Positions 17,504-26,348 of a stretch of 64,000 nucleotides of DNA are shown in pieces. The position numbers and the translations under genes are program-made. Below the pieces are notes generated by a model. The model did no database searches and was not told the origin of the DNA. It saw only the letters and a list, made by a program, of their open reading frames with translations. Position 1 is the first letter of the stretch. Each line of letters starts with the position of its first letter. This DNA comes from Pedobacter nototheniae (GTDB taxonomy: Bacteria > Bacteroidota > Bacteroidia > Sphingobacteriales > Sphingobacteriaceae). Where the stretch lies: positions 1-64,000 of the forward strand of contig NZ_RQRS01000026.1 of assembly GCF_004335085.1 (NCBI RefSeq). Direction: 5' to 3'.

Positions 17504-19591
17504 TTGAACGATAAGCTCATACTCGATTTTCTTAAGCAAACAAATCAACCTATTTTCTTAACAGGAAAAGCCGGTACTGGAAAAACAACCCTACTTCGCC
17601 ACATTAAAAGTACAACAGAAAAAAACTTTGCTATTGTTGCACCTACTGCTGTTGCTGCAATTAATGCAGGTGGTGTAACGCTTCACTCCTTTTTCCAAAT
17701 TCCATTTGGCCCGCTTATTCCTGTAAAACAAGGTGAAATACCGACACAGGAAGTTCGATATTCTGAGGATAAAATAAAATTATTAAGGTGCCTTGATTTG
17801 CTCATTATTGATGAAATTAGTATGGTTAGAGCTGATTTAATTGATTTTATAGATCATGCTCTGCGTACTGTTAAGGCATCATCACGTCCTTTTGGCGGCG
17901 TGCAACTTTTAATGATTGGCGATCTTTACCAACTTTCTCCAATTGCACATGATGCCTGGCATATCCTCAGAGCTTATTATTCCAGTCCTTACTTTTTTGA
18001 TAGCCTTGTACTGCGCTCCATTCAGTTAACTACTTTCCAGCTGGATAAAGTTTACCGCCAGTCTGATCCAGTTTTTCTCGACATTTTAAATGGCATCAGA
18101 GAAAATACATTGAGTTTGGATTTACTTAATGAGCTTAATAAACGCTACGACCCTAGTTTAGATCAGGTTTGGAAAGATGAATACGTTACCTTAACTACTC
18201 ATAACCATTTGGTTACGCAAATAAACCAGGAATGTTTAGAAAAATTAGAAGGAGAAATATACTTGCATCAAGCCGTTGTTTCTGGTGATTTCCCTAAAGA
18301 CGCCTACCCTGTTGATGAAATATTGCAATTGAAAGTTGGCGCACAAGTAATGTTTATCAAAAATGATTCTTCAGGTAAAAAGCAATTTTATAATGGTAAA
18401 GCCGCAAAAATTTTAGCTATTAACAGCGATTCGGTTAAAGTGCAATTTATAGATGATGCATCTGAACTGGAAGTAATTCCAGAAGAATGGCAAAACCTTA
18501 AATACAATCTTAATCAAGAAGAAAATAAGATTAATGAAGTAAATACAGGTACTTTTTCTCAATATCCTTTTAAACTTGCATGGGCTATAACCGTGCATAA
18601 AAGTCAGGGGTTAACATTTGAGCAAGCCATAGTTGATGTAAGTTCGTCTTTTACCCACGGGCAAGCGTATGTGGCACTAAGTAGGTGCAGAAGTTTGGAG
18701 GGATTGGTACTTAAATCTCCAGTTAAAATGGAGAATATTATTACTGATGCTGGCGTTATAAAATTTACAAAGGAATCAACAAAGAAAAAGCCCGACCAGC
18801 AGCAACTCGACTTTTACCAAATTGCATTTGAATGGAGCTTAATTGATGATTTACTTGATTTTCAAGCCATTCAAAATCATTGGATACAGCTTAAATCATC
18901 GAATTTTAATCATACCATAGAAAATAGCGCTTTTCGTAAATTAATAGATCATTGCAGCAGAATATTGGAAACTGAAGTGATTAAAATTGCCAATCAATTT
19001 AAAAATCAGGAACGCTCTAAAATACCCGAAAACAGCAGTTTTAAAGCCCAAAGCTTATTTATTGAGCGATTAAAAAAGGCTTCAGCTTATTTTATACCAA
19101 AAATTGAAACCATTTTAAAGGAGTTAACCGAGTTTCATAAATTAAAAATCTATCGGGACGAGCATTCGGAAAAAATATTAAATCTGTTAAATTATTGCTT
19201 CAATGCCTTAAATATTAAGTTAGAATTATTTAAAATTTCGTGGTCTGATTTTAGTCCGGCAATTTATATGGAAGCATACCATGCAGGAAGCATTAAGGAA
19301 ATTGCGCAAAAGGTTGTAGCTGCTAAAAAAGTTGAAGCTCCAAAAAAGATCATTAATCCACTTCTATATCAAGATTTACTTACATGGAGAAAAGCTGTAA
19401 GTGAAAAAAGAAATGTAGCTGAACACACCATACTTTCTGAACAGGTTTTGCAGCTTATTGCAGAAAAGCTACCAAAATCTACAGAGCAATTAGCTGCTAT
19501 AAAGGGTGTTGGCATAGGAAATGCTACAGATCATGGCAGAGAAATTATAAAATGGATTAACAGTTACCTGGGCACTAATGAACTTTTTTAA
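17504..19591 (+). CDS. PIF1/RecD-like DNA helicase with HRDC-like C-terminus
   Basis: The 695-residue product has Walker A GKAGTGKTT (about 21-29), Walker B LLIIDEISMV, the motif GVQLLMIGDLYQLSP and a C-terminal UvrD_C_2 block WAITVHKSQGLTFEQAIVDV with ALSRC. These are the motifs of PIF1-like superfamily 1B helicases. A long helical linker (about 430-620) leads to a C-terminal HRDC-like domain (LLTWRKAVSEKRNVAEHTILS...LAAIKGVG). The start is TTG; it gives the usual short N-terminus before Walker A, and no ATG or GTG suits better. I expect 5'-3' unwinding in DNA repair or replication-fork maintenance. It ends 6 bases before the convergent gene. Confidence 0.9.
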   Translation: MNDKLILDFLKQTNQPIFLTGKAGTGKTTLLRHIKSTTEKNFAIVAPTAVAAINAGGVTLHSFFQIPFGPLIPVKQGEIPTQEVRYSEDKIKLLRCLDLLIIDEISMVRADLIDFIDHALRTVKASSRPFGGVQLLMIGDLYQLSPIAHDAWHILRAYYSSPYFFDSLVLRSIQLTTFQLDKVYRQSDPVFLDILNGIRENTLSLDLLNELNKRYDPSLDQVWKDEYVTLTTHNHLVTQINQECLEKLEGEIYLHQAVVSGDFPKDAYPVDEILQLKVGAQVMFIKNDSSGKKQFYNGKAAKILAINSDSVKVQFIDDASELEVIPEEWQNLKYNLNQEENKINEVNTGTFSQYPFKLAWAITVHKSQGLTFEQAIVDVSSSFTHGQAYVALSRCRSLEGLVLKSPVKMENIITDAGVIKFTKESTKKKPDQQQLDFYQIAFEWSLIDDLLDFQAIQNHWIQLKSSNFNHTIENSAFRKLIDHCSRILETEVIKIANQFKNQERSKIPENSSFKAQSLFIERLKKASAYFIPKIETILKELTEFHKLKIYRDEHSEKILNLLNYCFNALNIKLELFKISWSDFSPAIYMEAYHAGSIKEIAQKVVAAKKVEAPKKIINPLLYQDLLTWRKAVSEKRNVAEHTILSEQVLQLIAEKLPKSTEQLAAIKGVGIGNATDHGREIIKWINSYLGTNELF

Positions 19592-19597
19592 GGAAAA

Positions 19598-20341
19598 TTA
19601 ACCGATGCTAACCTTTAATACAGTTTTTGATAATGGATACCGTAAAGCCCTCAAATGATCCATTGCTACACATAAATCTGCATAATAATCGGCCGTTTTA
19701 AGTTTAGTCAAAATATCTGCATGCATAAGTTTATCATCCGAACTTTCCATTAATAAACTAGCAATAAGCTCAACACTTTTCCAAACACCGGGTACTGTAA
19801 AAAAGTTAAAAGCGGCTAACATGGTACTCCACTGCACTTCTCGTGCAGGAAGTAAAAAATGACGGGATATTGGGCTCACCAAGCGTTTAAAGTTAGCATA
19901 ATCTTCCTCGCAATTTGCCATTACTAAAAGAGTAGAATCTATCGGGAAATTATTACGCTCTGTGGTTACCACTTCTAATCCATGAGTATCAATGGTTGCA
20001 GCACATATGCCAGATATACTAATGAGCGCCAAATGATCGTAAACCATTGGATGCATTTTAAGGTGCCCGTTTCTAACAAAGCGAAATCCGCCTTTGGCAG
20101 AGCGTTCTGTTTGGTTTAGTGTAATGTATAACAGCGAAAACTCATCCATAAAATTGAGTGCCATTACATAATGAGCCGCTTCAATTAAGCAAATGGTTAA
20201 GTTGCGATCTTGCGCTTTTAGACTATCGGGAGTAGAAAATATTGAAAGTTGCAAACGTAATAAATTGTTCGGTTTCGGCTTAAATATCTGTTGCCATAAA
20301 CTTAGTAATTTTTGATCGATCCTGAACAAAAAACTTTTCAA
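19598..20341 (-). CDS. Hypothetical protein, possibly a degenerate M41 (FtsH-type) peptidase fold
   Basis: The 247-residue product has no signal peptide or membrane segment. Its middle resembles the layout of an FtsH peptidase domain: IEAAHYVMALNFM (53-65) aligns with HEAGHALVA; then AKGGFRF, LISISGICAATID, a CEEDYANFKRLV helix, and a final VWKSVELIASLLMESSDDKLMHADILTKL block. The first zinc-binding His is Ile53, although E54 and H57 remain, so it would not bind zinc as M41 enzymes do. The resemblance is by eye and weak; an unrelated helical protein is possible. It is convergent with the helicase and shows no clear operon partner. Confidence 0.5.
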   Translation of the reverse strand: MKSFLFRIDQKLLSLWQQIFKPKPNNLLRLQLSIFSTPDSLKAQDRNLTICLIEAAHYVMALNFMDEFSLLYITLNQTERSAKGGFRFVRNGHLKMHPMVYDHLALISISGICAATIDTHGLEVVTTERNNFPIDSTLLVMANCEEDYANFKRLVSPISRHFLLPAREVQWSTMLAAFNFFTVPGVWKSVELIASLLMESSDDKLMHADILTKLKTADYYADLCVAMDHLRALRYPLSKTVLKVSIG

Positions 20342-20392
20342 TAATTAGCTTTAGAACAGCACTAAAGCACATAATAACCTTTATATCAACAC

Positions 20393-20950
20393 TTAATAAG
20401 CACAATTATTTTTAGGTTTAAGGTTTTCTTTATCTATACTAAATATTGCTTTTCCGTTTTGGTAGTTAACGGTCCAAATGCTATCATAATCACCGTCATC
20501 CCATTTTATATTTCCTGATTTTACACCAAGAGCCTTCATAATTTTCGTTAGTTCTTTATGTTCCCAACAAATTAAAACCGTTCCTTTTTTTGTGGTAATG
20601 TCACTCACCAAATTTTTGCCATCTTCTACATCAAATGACGAATTTATGGTCAAATTATATTTAATGGATAAAGGCAAAACCGTTTGAAAAGCCCTTGAGC
20701 GTTTTGTTCCTTTACCTGCACTTAAATTAGGAACGTAAACATAATTCGGAACGCCAAATTTTTTAACAATAACAGACGGTAGCTGTATGGATCTATTTAA
20801 ACCCTGGCAATTAAGATTATCGCCTTGGGCAGGTTTTTCAGCATGCCTAATGAGAATAATTTTAAGGTTGTTTTGCGCCCAAACTGGCATATTTATAATC
20901 AACATTAAAAGAGCAAGAATAACGTAGATGGGTAACTTTCTTTTAAACAT
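20393..20950 (-). CDS. Secreted histidine phosphatase superfamily protein
   Basis: The 185-residue product has a signal peptide (cleavage near PVWAQ, 22-26) followed directly by the branch-1 histidine phosphatase motif LIRHAEKP with the phospho-accepting His at 36. A second catalytic His is likely H131 in LICWEHKEL. The sequence RSRAFQTVLPL around 84-94 matches the conserved Arg segment. This suggests a periplasmic or surface phosphatase of unknown substrate. A strong terminator lies upstream, so it is probably transcribed alone. Confidence 0.82.
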   Translation of the reverse strand: MFKRKLPIYVILALLMLIINMPVWAQNNLKIILIRHAEKPAQGDNLNCQGLNRSIQLPSVIVKKFGVPNYVYVPNLSAGKGTKRSRAFQTVLPLSIKYNLTINSSFDVEDGKNLVSDITTKKGTVLICWEHKELTKIMKALGVKSGNIKWDDGDYDSIWTVNYQNGKAIFSIDKENLKPKNNCAY

Positions 20951-21027
20951 ATTAATAATTTAAACTGGTTTGCTGATACAATTATCACAAATATAAATAA
21001 TGATGAACGAATTAATCTTACAAACAA

Positions 21028-21070
21028 AAAAGGTCATAAATTGCAAATTCTAAGCAATTTATGACCTTTT
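21028..21070 (-). terminator. Strong intrinsic terminator of the lipocalin-like gene
   Basis: A perfect 17-base inverted repeat (21028-21044 with 21054-21070, core AAGGTCATAAATTGC) has a 9-base loop. On the minus strand the stem runs into a T-rich stretch. It lies 18 bases past the stop of the gene at 21088-21537. Confidence 0.85.
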
Positions 21071-21087
21071 AAAAATTTTAATCAACG

Positions 21088-21537
21088 CTAATCTATAGCA
21101 ATAACTTTATTAAATTTCACTTGTGTTCTTACTGGTGCATCAGCTGGATAAGAAGTATAAGTTAACGTAAGCACCGTATTAATTATGCTAAAAGTTCCTT
21201 TTTCAAATAAATCACTTTGATTAACAATTGTTGTAACGATTTGCCCATTGCCTTGCTTTTCTTGTTGCTCTGTAATCTTTACTATTAAATTTTCGCCTTG
21301 CACAGTATAAGTTCCATTTAATATTAACATATAGTTTGCATCGGCAGTATTACTCATATGCATAGAAAATTTCCCTCCATCATTAAATTTAACTATCCTT
21401 TTATAATTTTGCGCTGGAGTTTCTACCCAGGTACCTTTAAGCGGATCAAAAGGTGCATTTTCAGTTTTCTTTTTACATGCAAAAAATAAAGCTGAATACA
21501 CAAGCAGTAGAGCAGCTAACTTTAATGTTTTTTTCAT
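21088..21537 (-). CDS. Lipocalin-like lipoprotein
   Basis: The 149-residue product has a lipoprotein signal (LLLVYSALFFACKKK, Cys near 21). A small beta-barrel domain starting DPLKGTWVETPAQNYKRIVKF follows, the N-terminal signature of Bacteroidota lipocalin-like proteins (GTWxL motif). Strands alternate to the end (VLTLTYTSYP, RTQVKFNKV). The ligand is unknown. It stands alone, closed by a strong terminator. Confidence 0.75.
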   Translation of the reverse strand: MKKTLKLAALLLVYSALFFACKKKTENAPFDPLKGTWVETPAQNYKRIVKFNDGGKFSMHMSNTADANYMLILNGTYTVQGENLIVKITEQQEKQGNGQIVTTIVNQSDLFEKGTFSIINTVLTLTYTSYPADAPVRTQVKFNKVIAID

Positions 21538-21649
21538 ATCGATTTATATTGGCTTTATTCCTTAAACGATATGCATAGAGAAAATGCTACAGTGTGATTA
21601 ATATTTTTCCTGAAATATGCTTTTTATGATGCCAAATAGCCACAAAAAA

Positions 21650-22477
21650 TTAATCTCTAAATAAAGGTGCGCCACAATATTTACAAAATTCGGCGTCCGT
21701 ATCGTGACCTTCCCTACTGCATGATGGACAAGATTCTGGCAGTTCTTTCTTCTGTCTGGAAGCCATAGCCAAATCATGCGTAAGGATGCCTGTTGGTACG
21801 GCAATAATTGAGTAACCGATTAACATCACTACTGAAGCCACAAACTTACCGGTTGGTGTAACAGGAGAAATATCACCATAACCTACTGTGGTAATGGTAA
21901 CAATGGCCCAATAAACACTTTCAGGGATATTAGAAAAACCATTTTCACGTTTCTCTACCAAGTACATTATTGAGCCAAGAATAACTGTTAATGTTAAAAC
22001 CGTTAATAAAAATATACTGATTTTGCGAACACTGCCTTTTAAAGCCTGTGTTAAAAAATTGATCTCCGTTAGAAAATGTCCCAGTTTAAAAATTCGGAAA
22101 ACCCGTAGCAATCGTAAAGCCCTAAAAACAAGAAGTGATTGAGCGCCAACAAAAAATATACTCAGGTAAGATGGAATTAAAGCAATTAAATCTATTATAC
22201 CTAGCGGACTTAAAACGTAGCGAATGGGCTTTTTGATGCAGATTAATCTTAATATATATTCTATGGTAAACAGAATAGAAAAAATCCATTCTAAATGGCT
22301 AAACAACTTGCCATATTGTTGATGAATATGCACTACACTATCCAACATTACTACAACAATGCTGGCTAAAATTGCGATTAGCAAACCTACATCAAAGGCT
22401 TTACCTGCTGGCGTATTCGATTCATAAATAACCTCGTGCAGTTTAAAACGCCAATCTTTATCTTTAGATGTTTCCAT
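21650..22477 (-). CDS. Voltage-gated-type potassium channel with C-terminal zinc ribbon
   Basis: The 275-residue product has six membrane segments. S4 carries spaced arginines (FRALRLLRVFRIFK, 118-131), and the pore loop has the potassium filter TVGYGD (197-202). A final membrane segment precedes a cytoplasmic tail with a four-cysteine zinc ribbon (C250, C253, C265, C268; CPSC...CKYC). The ribbon is an addition to the basic Ion_trans layout and could be an assembly or redox/metal sensing element. I expect it in the inner membrane, controlling K+ flux and membrane potential. Confidence 0.92.
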   Translation of the reverse strand: METSKDKDWRFKLHEVIYESNTPAGKAFDVGLLIAILASIVVVMLDSVVHIHQQYGKLFSHLEWIFSILFTIEYILRLICIKKPIRYVLSPLGIIDLIALIPSYLSIFFVGAQSLLVFRALRLLRVFRIFKLGHFLTEINFLTQALKGSVRKISIFLLTVLTLTVILGSIMYLVEKRENGFSNIPESVYWAIVTITTVGYGDISPVTPTGKFVASVVMLIGYSIIAVPTGILTHDLAMASRQKKELPESCPSCSREGHDTDAEFCKYCGAPLFRD

Positions 22478-22649
22478 GATTTGGTTAAGAAGCGTGTGTA
22501 ATCAAATTGGTTAAAGATAACAACACTGAGCTGTAGTTTATGTTTTAAAGATATCTGCCTTCACCAAACAATAGTTATTTAACTGCTGTTCTACTAAATG
22601 AATTTCTATTAGATTGACGATTACAAAAAATGCGTTAAAGAATAACATT

Positions 22650-23051
22650 ATGAAAGAAGAAAGCATTAAAAATATTGCTCGTATAGCGCTGGGTGCAGGT
22701 TTAGTTTTTGCAGGAATTAGTCATTTAAGCTTTGCGAGGAAACCTTTCCAGGCACAAGTACCAGATTGGGTTCCTTTAAAAAAAGATGATACTGTAGTTT
22801 ATTCTGGTTTTGTAGAAATTGCGATGGGTACTGCCTTAGCGTTGGCCCCAGTAAAACAACGAAAAACTATAGGAAATTTGGCAGCTGCATTATTCGTTTT
22901 AGTTTTCCCTGGCAATATTTCTCAATTTACCCACAACAGAAGTGCATTTGGCTTAAATACCGATGGTAAAAGATTTTTACGTTTGTTTTTTCAGCCAGCA
23001 TTGATTTATTGGGCTTTAAAAAGTACCAGAAAGGTAAACTACAAAAAATAA
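22650..23051 (+). CDS. DoxX-like small membrane protein
   Basis: I start it at the ATG at 22650 (MKEESIKNIARIALGAGLVF), giving 133 residues; an earlier start at 22614 adds 12 non-conserved residues. The helix IARIALGAGLVFAGISHLSF and the pattern of four hydrophobic segments resemble DoxX/DUF4267-like proteins. LVFPGNISQFTHNRSAFGLNTD is a conserved loop of this group. The function is unknown. The 3' end overlaps the convergent gene by 36 bases. Confidence 0.7.
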   Translation: MKEESIKNIARIALGAGLVFAGISHLSFARKPFQAQVPDWVPLKKDDTVVYSGFVEIAMGTALALAPVKQRKTIGNLAAALFVLVFPGNISQFTHNRSAFGLNTDGKRFLRLFFQPALIYWALKSTRKVNYKK

Positions 23052-23306
23052 GAATAGCAAAATTGTAATAACCGTATTAACAATGAGCAAGGTTTTATCT
23101 CTTATAAGAAATTGTTTTTTATAGAGCCAATACAGAATTAATATTTGTAATAAAAGAAAGAAAACAGATACCCAGATTGAATATTTATCACTTTGCTGCC
23201 CTTCTCCAAAAACGACAAATACAGCAAAGGCATCTACAACGGATAAAAAGAAATAAAATGCAATATTTAGTATAATGGCTAATGCATAGGCAAGTATTTT
23301 TTTCAT
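23016..23306 (-). CDS. Small three-segment membrane protein
   Basis: The 96-residue product has a signal-like first helix, a second segment around 46-62 and a third around 73-93, with a basic loop between them (YKKQFLIRDK). No family is recognised. Its 3' end overlaps the convergent DoxX-like gene by 36 bases, which may limit expression of both, but each frame reads as a plausible membrane protein. Confidence 0.6.
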   Translation of the reverse strand: MKKILAYALAIILNIAFYFFLSVVDAFAVFVVFGEGQQSDKYSIWVSVFFLLLQILILYWLYKKQFLIRDKTLLIVNTVITILLFLFFVVYLSGTF

Positions 23307-23480
23307 GCCTTAATTTACGTTAAATTTCAGACATAAATTAAGTATTAAAAAATAATTGGGCAAAATGTAGATTCTAATTTAAGTGTTTATTTATGCTGAT
23401 GCCCCAATTATTTAAACCTACAAAGGCTTATTTTTCATGGGGCACCAGTCTAAATTTTTCGACTTAAGTTCTTTCTTCTT

Positions 23481-25829
23481 TTAAAAAGAATACCCTACGG
23501 CTAAATTAAATCTGCGTCCGTTACCTCTTACATAATTAATACCGCTACCATAAAATTGAGAAATGGCTGGGTAATAAACTTTATTTAGCAGATTTTCTAC
23601 ACCTAATGAAACTCTTAAAGGTTGAATAACCTGATATGCGGCAGCCACATTAAATAAGTTGAATGCTTTTACAGGTCCTTCACCAATTAAATATTTTCCT
23701 GCAGCATTTGGTTTAAAGCGATCTCTGTTGCCAACACGCATCCAGTTAACATCAAGCGTTAAATTCTTAATGCCAGCATACTTTAAATATACAGTAGTTT
23801 TTGATGGAGGTATACGAGTGGTGTTTAAGTAAACATCTTTATCACCATCAAATTTACCATCATTATCTACATCGCCTTTACCTTCTACTTGTGCATAGTT
23901 ACCACCAACACTCAAATCTTTTAATATTTGATAATCTGCCTGAATTTCGAATCCATATACTTCTTCCGGAATTCTTTGCGAAATATAAGTACCATTAACT
24001 TCTAACAAGTTGGCACCTAATTTAGAGGTACTGTAGTAATATGCTGCACTAAAATTAAGCTTGCCAATGGTGCTGCTAAAACCAGCCTCGTAGTTATTTA
24101 CAATAATTGGCTTAGTTTCTAGCTGAGATAACGTATTACTTTTGGCAGCCCTTAAAACTCTACCCAATTCAAATACTGAAAAAGATTGAGCATAGCTAAC
24201 AAAAGGATTAAAATATTTATACTTAGAATAACGCGCACCAGCATTAAACACCAATGCATTATAATTTAATTTACCACCTTTTACGGCAATGCTACCTGCA
24301 CCATTTGCACCTGTAGCAAGGGTGTTAAAATCATCTACATTAATGTTTATGTTTTCTGCCCTTAAACCTCCCTTAATCGTTAAATCATTAAATAAAGTTG
24401 TTGATGCCTGCAAATATGGTGCAAAGTTTATCATGTTCATATCTGGCACCCATATCCTACCATCAGTTAAGCTTTGTGCTGTTTTATCATTCATTAAATC
24501 CAATCCATAGTTTAGTTGGAATAATACTCCTTCAGATACTTTTAAAGGTGTATTTAAATTTACTCTACCACCTTTTTTGGTTGAAGTAATGGCAGATTGG
24601 CCGCTACCGAAAAATGCCGCAGAATTAGAATAAATGGTATAAAAATCCTGATAGTATAAATTTGCTGTTAAATCGGTTTTACCAAAAATTTGCTGATTAG
24701 TATATTGTAAGTTGGCATTGTGGTTGTAGCGTGTACCCTCATCCTCACCTTTTCTTACGCCGTAAATACCAATTGCCGGAGATTGACCGTAAACGCCTTC
24801 TTTAGTTATGTAAAGAGAGTGCTGTCTTGAACTAAAATAGTTATACATTAATTGCAAGCGTTGTTTGGGTGTAAAATTATAACCTAGCTTAACAAAACCA
24901 TTGTAAGATTTTGTTTCTCCCAAACCATATTCTGGTGAAATTACCAGGCCTTCTGCATCACGGTATACACCCGATTTTTCGTACATACCACTTACCAGAA
25001 AATCCATTTTTCCAGCTTTACCATATAATTGTTGTGAGAAACGGTAGCCTATTGTACTATCGCCTTTAAAGTTGCCTGTTATGCCTGCCTGCGAATAACC
25101 ACCAAAAGATTTTCCCTGATCTGCCTTTTTAGTGATGTAGTTTATTAAACCACCTTCGGCGCCATTACCATAAATTGCTGTAGCACCTTTAATAACTTCT
25201 ACACGTTCAATTACTGAAGGATCGATACTTCTAATATCTCTTCCACCTGCTCTTAATGGTGTGGATTGTGGAATCCCATCTATTAAAACCAATACGTTTC
25301 TACCCCTTAATGTTTGTCCTGAATTTCCAGTTTGATTAGTAGAAAAACCTAATCCTGGTACGCTGTAAGATAGAATATTGGCTAAATTAGGACTAATTGT
25401 AGATTGTGTATTAAGCTCTTTAGCTGTTAAAACCGTAACGGATGATGGCGTTTGAGATAATGATTCAGGTCTGCGGCTGGCAGATACGATAACATCATTC
25501 AATCCTTCGCTTTGCTCCTTTAAAATAAAAGTAATTTTAGTGGTATCATTTAAGTTTACCACTATATTTTGCTCTAGCTGATTAAAACCTGTACTAGATA
25601 TTTTAATTTGTTGCGTACCAACTGGTACCCCAGAAAGTAAAAACTCTCCCGCTTTATTTGTACTTGTTTTAAGATTGTGTTTCCTAATTTGAATATTGGC
25701 ATAAGGAATCTTATTGCCTAAAGAATCTAACACGATACCACTAATGCTGGCCTTGTTTTGTGCAAATAATGCCGTAGAAAATAATATGAAAAGAACTGTG
25801 GTAAAATGCTTTATGTATAGCTGTTTCAT
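23481..25829 (-). CDS. TonB-dependent receptor, siderophore/iron type
   Basis: The preferred start is the ATG at 25829 (MKQLYIKHFTTVLFILFSTALFAQ), which gives a proper signal peptide; a frame from 25847 adds six residues. A CarboxypepD_reg-like domain (about 25-110) is followed by a plug (about 115-240: SASRRPESLSQTPSSVTVLT, TLRGRNVLVLIDGIPQS, IERVEVIKGATAIYGNGAEGGLINYITKK). The C-terminal barrel includes YNHNANLQY and ends RRFNLAVGYSF. The plug and barrel resemble FecA/IutA-type iron-chelate receptors, with transport energised by TonB. I see no Fur box or siderophore gene beside it, so the substrate is open. Confidence 0.9.
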   Translation of the reverse strand: MKQLYIKHFTTVLFILFSTALFAQNKASISGIVLDSLGNKIPYANIQIRKHNLKTSTNKAGEFLLSGVPVGTQQIKISSTGFNQLEQNIVVNLNDTTKITFILKEQSEGLNDVIVSASRRPESLSQTPSSVTVLTAKELNTQSTISPNLANILSYSVPGLGFSTNQTGNSGQTLRGRNVLVLIDGIPQSTPLRAGGRDIRSIDPSVIERVEVIKGATAIYGNGAEGGLINYITKKADQGKSFGGYSQAGITGNFKGDSTIGYRFSQQLYGKAGKMDFLVSGMYEKSGVYRDAEGLVISPEYGLGETKSYNGFVKLGYNFTPKQRLQLMYNYFSSRQHSLYITKEGVYGQSPAIGIYGVRKGEDEGTRYNHNANLQYTNQQIFGKTDLTANLYYQDFYTIYSNSAAFFGSGQSAITSTKKGGRVNLNTPLKVSEGVLFQLNYGLDLMNDKTAQSLTDGRIWVPDMNMINFAPYLQASTTLFNDLTIKGGLRAENININVDDFNTLATGANGAGSIAVKGGKLNYNALVFNAGARYSKYKYFNPFVSYAQSFSVFELGRVLRAAKSNTLSQLETKPIIVNNYEAGFSSTIGKLNFSAAYYYSTSKLGANLLEVNGTYISQRIPEEVYGFEIQADYQILKDLSVGGNYAQVEGKGDVDNDGKFDGDKDVYLNTTRIPPSKTTVYLKYAGIKNLTLDVNWMRVGNRDRFKPNAAGKYLIGEGPVKAFNLFNVAAAYQVIQPLRVSLGVENLLNKVYYPAISQFYGSGINYVRGNGRRFNLAVGYSF

Positions 25830-25844
25830 GGATTTAAATTTCGG

Positions 25845-25852
25845 CAAAGCTA
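25845..25852 (-). promoter_or_regulatory. -7 box candidate for the iron-type TonB receptor
   Basis: TAGCTTTG on the minus strand matches TAnnTTTG and lies 16 bases before the ATG at 25829, implying a very short leader. No matching -33 TTTG is visible, so this is weak. Confidence 0.25.
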
Positions 25853-25928
25853 ATACTATTTAGACTGATTAAAAATAATAATCTAAAAAATATATTCTTA
25901 GTCAGAATAGCAGAAAAAAAATCTTGAA

Positions 25929-26102
25929 TTAAGGGTTAAATAAAGCGAGTGATTGCAAATAAATCTTCTAAAACTGACAGGCGTATTAATATATTTTACG
26001 AGGAATAATAAAGTATTACAATTTTGGATAGTGCCTTAGGTATTAAATAAAACAGGTTTTAACACCTATTTATTAACCGTAACCACATTTAAGGGTTAAA
26101 TA
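25929..26102. repeat. Pair of 14-base direct repeats upstream of the TonB receptor
   Basis: TTAAGGGTTAAATA occurs at 25929-25942 and again at 26089-26102, 160 bases apart. Both lie in the gene-free 519-base stretch (25830-26348) before the receptor. They could be paired regulator sites, or chance in AT-rich DNA. Confidence 0.3.
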
Positions 26103-26149
26103 TAATTTTAAATTCGTTGGTTTTGAAACATCAAAAATTTTGATTTCAA

Positions 26150-26201
26150 AAAAAAACGGGTATAAAGCCTAAACCTTACACCCGCATCTAAATTAACGCT
26201 C
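26150..26201 (-). ncRNA. Candidate short non-coding RNA
   Basis: On the minus strand a good promoter (26208-26237) is followed within about 20 bases by a GC-rich hairpin (CGGGTGTAAG at 26184-26175 pairing with the segment ending CCCG at 26157). The hairpin runs into an unbroken T-tract (26156-26148). No reading frame fits between them. A transcript of roughly 50 bases is predicted. It could be an independent small RNA or the terminated leader of the TonB receptor gene about 320 bases downstream. The class is unknown. Confidence 0.4.
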
Positions 26202-26207
26202 TCGGCA

Positions 26208-26237
26208 CAAATATACTAAACTTTGGCATATTACAAA
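26208..26237 (-). promoter_or_regulatory. Promoter candidate upstream of the possible small RNA
   Basis: Minus-strand TTTG (26237-26234), an 18-base spacer and TATATTTG (26215-26208) fit the Bacteroidota promoter consensus, with the spacer slightly short. Confidence 0.5.
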
Positions 26238-26287
26238 CCAAATTGAATAATTGTATTAAATAATTGATTTTTGATTGACATAAAAAA

Positions 26288-26315
26288 AGCAGGATATCCA
26301 TTGGATTACCCTGCT
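26288..26315 (-). terminator. Terminator of the superoxide dismutase gene
   Basis: AGCAGG (26288-26293) pairs with CCTGCT (26310-26315), and ATCC with GGAT inside it. On the minus strand the stem runs into seven T. It lies 33 bases past the stop of the dismutase gene. Confidence 0.75.
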
Positions 26316-26348
26316 GTAAAAATCATTAATTTACTTTATTGTAATGTG

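Noticed and set aside
21598..21804. A 68-residue minus-strand frame at the end of the ion channel gene
   Set aside because: It overlaps the channel's C-terminal zinc ribbon in another frame and has no features of its own.
25830..26348. A Fur box upstream of the iron-type TonB receptor
   Set aside because: No stretch close to the GATAATGATAATCATTATC consensus is present; only AT-rich sequence and two 14-base direct repeats were seen.
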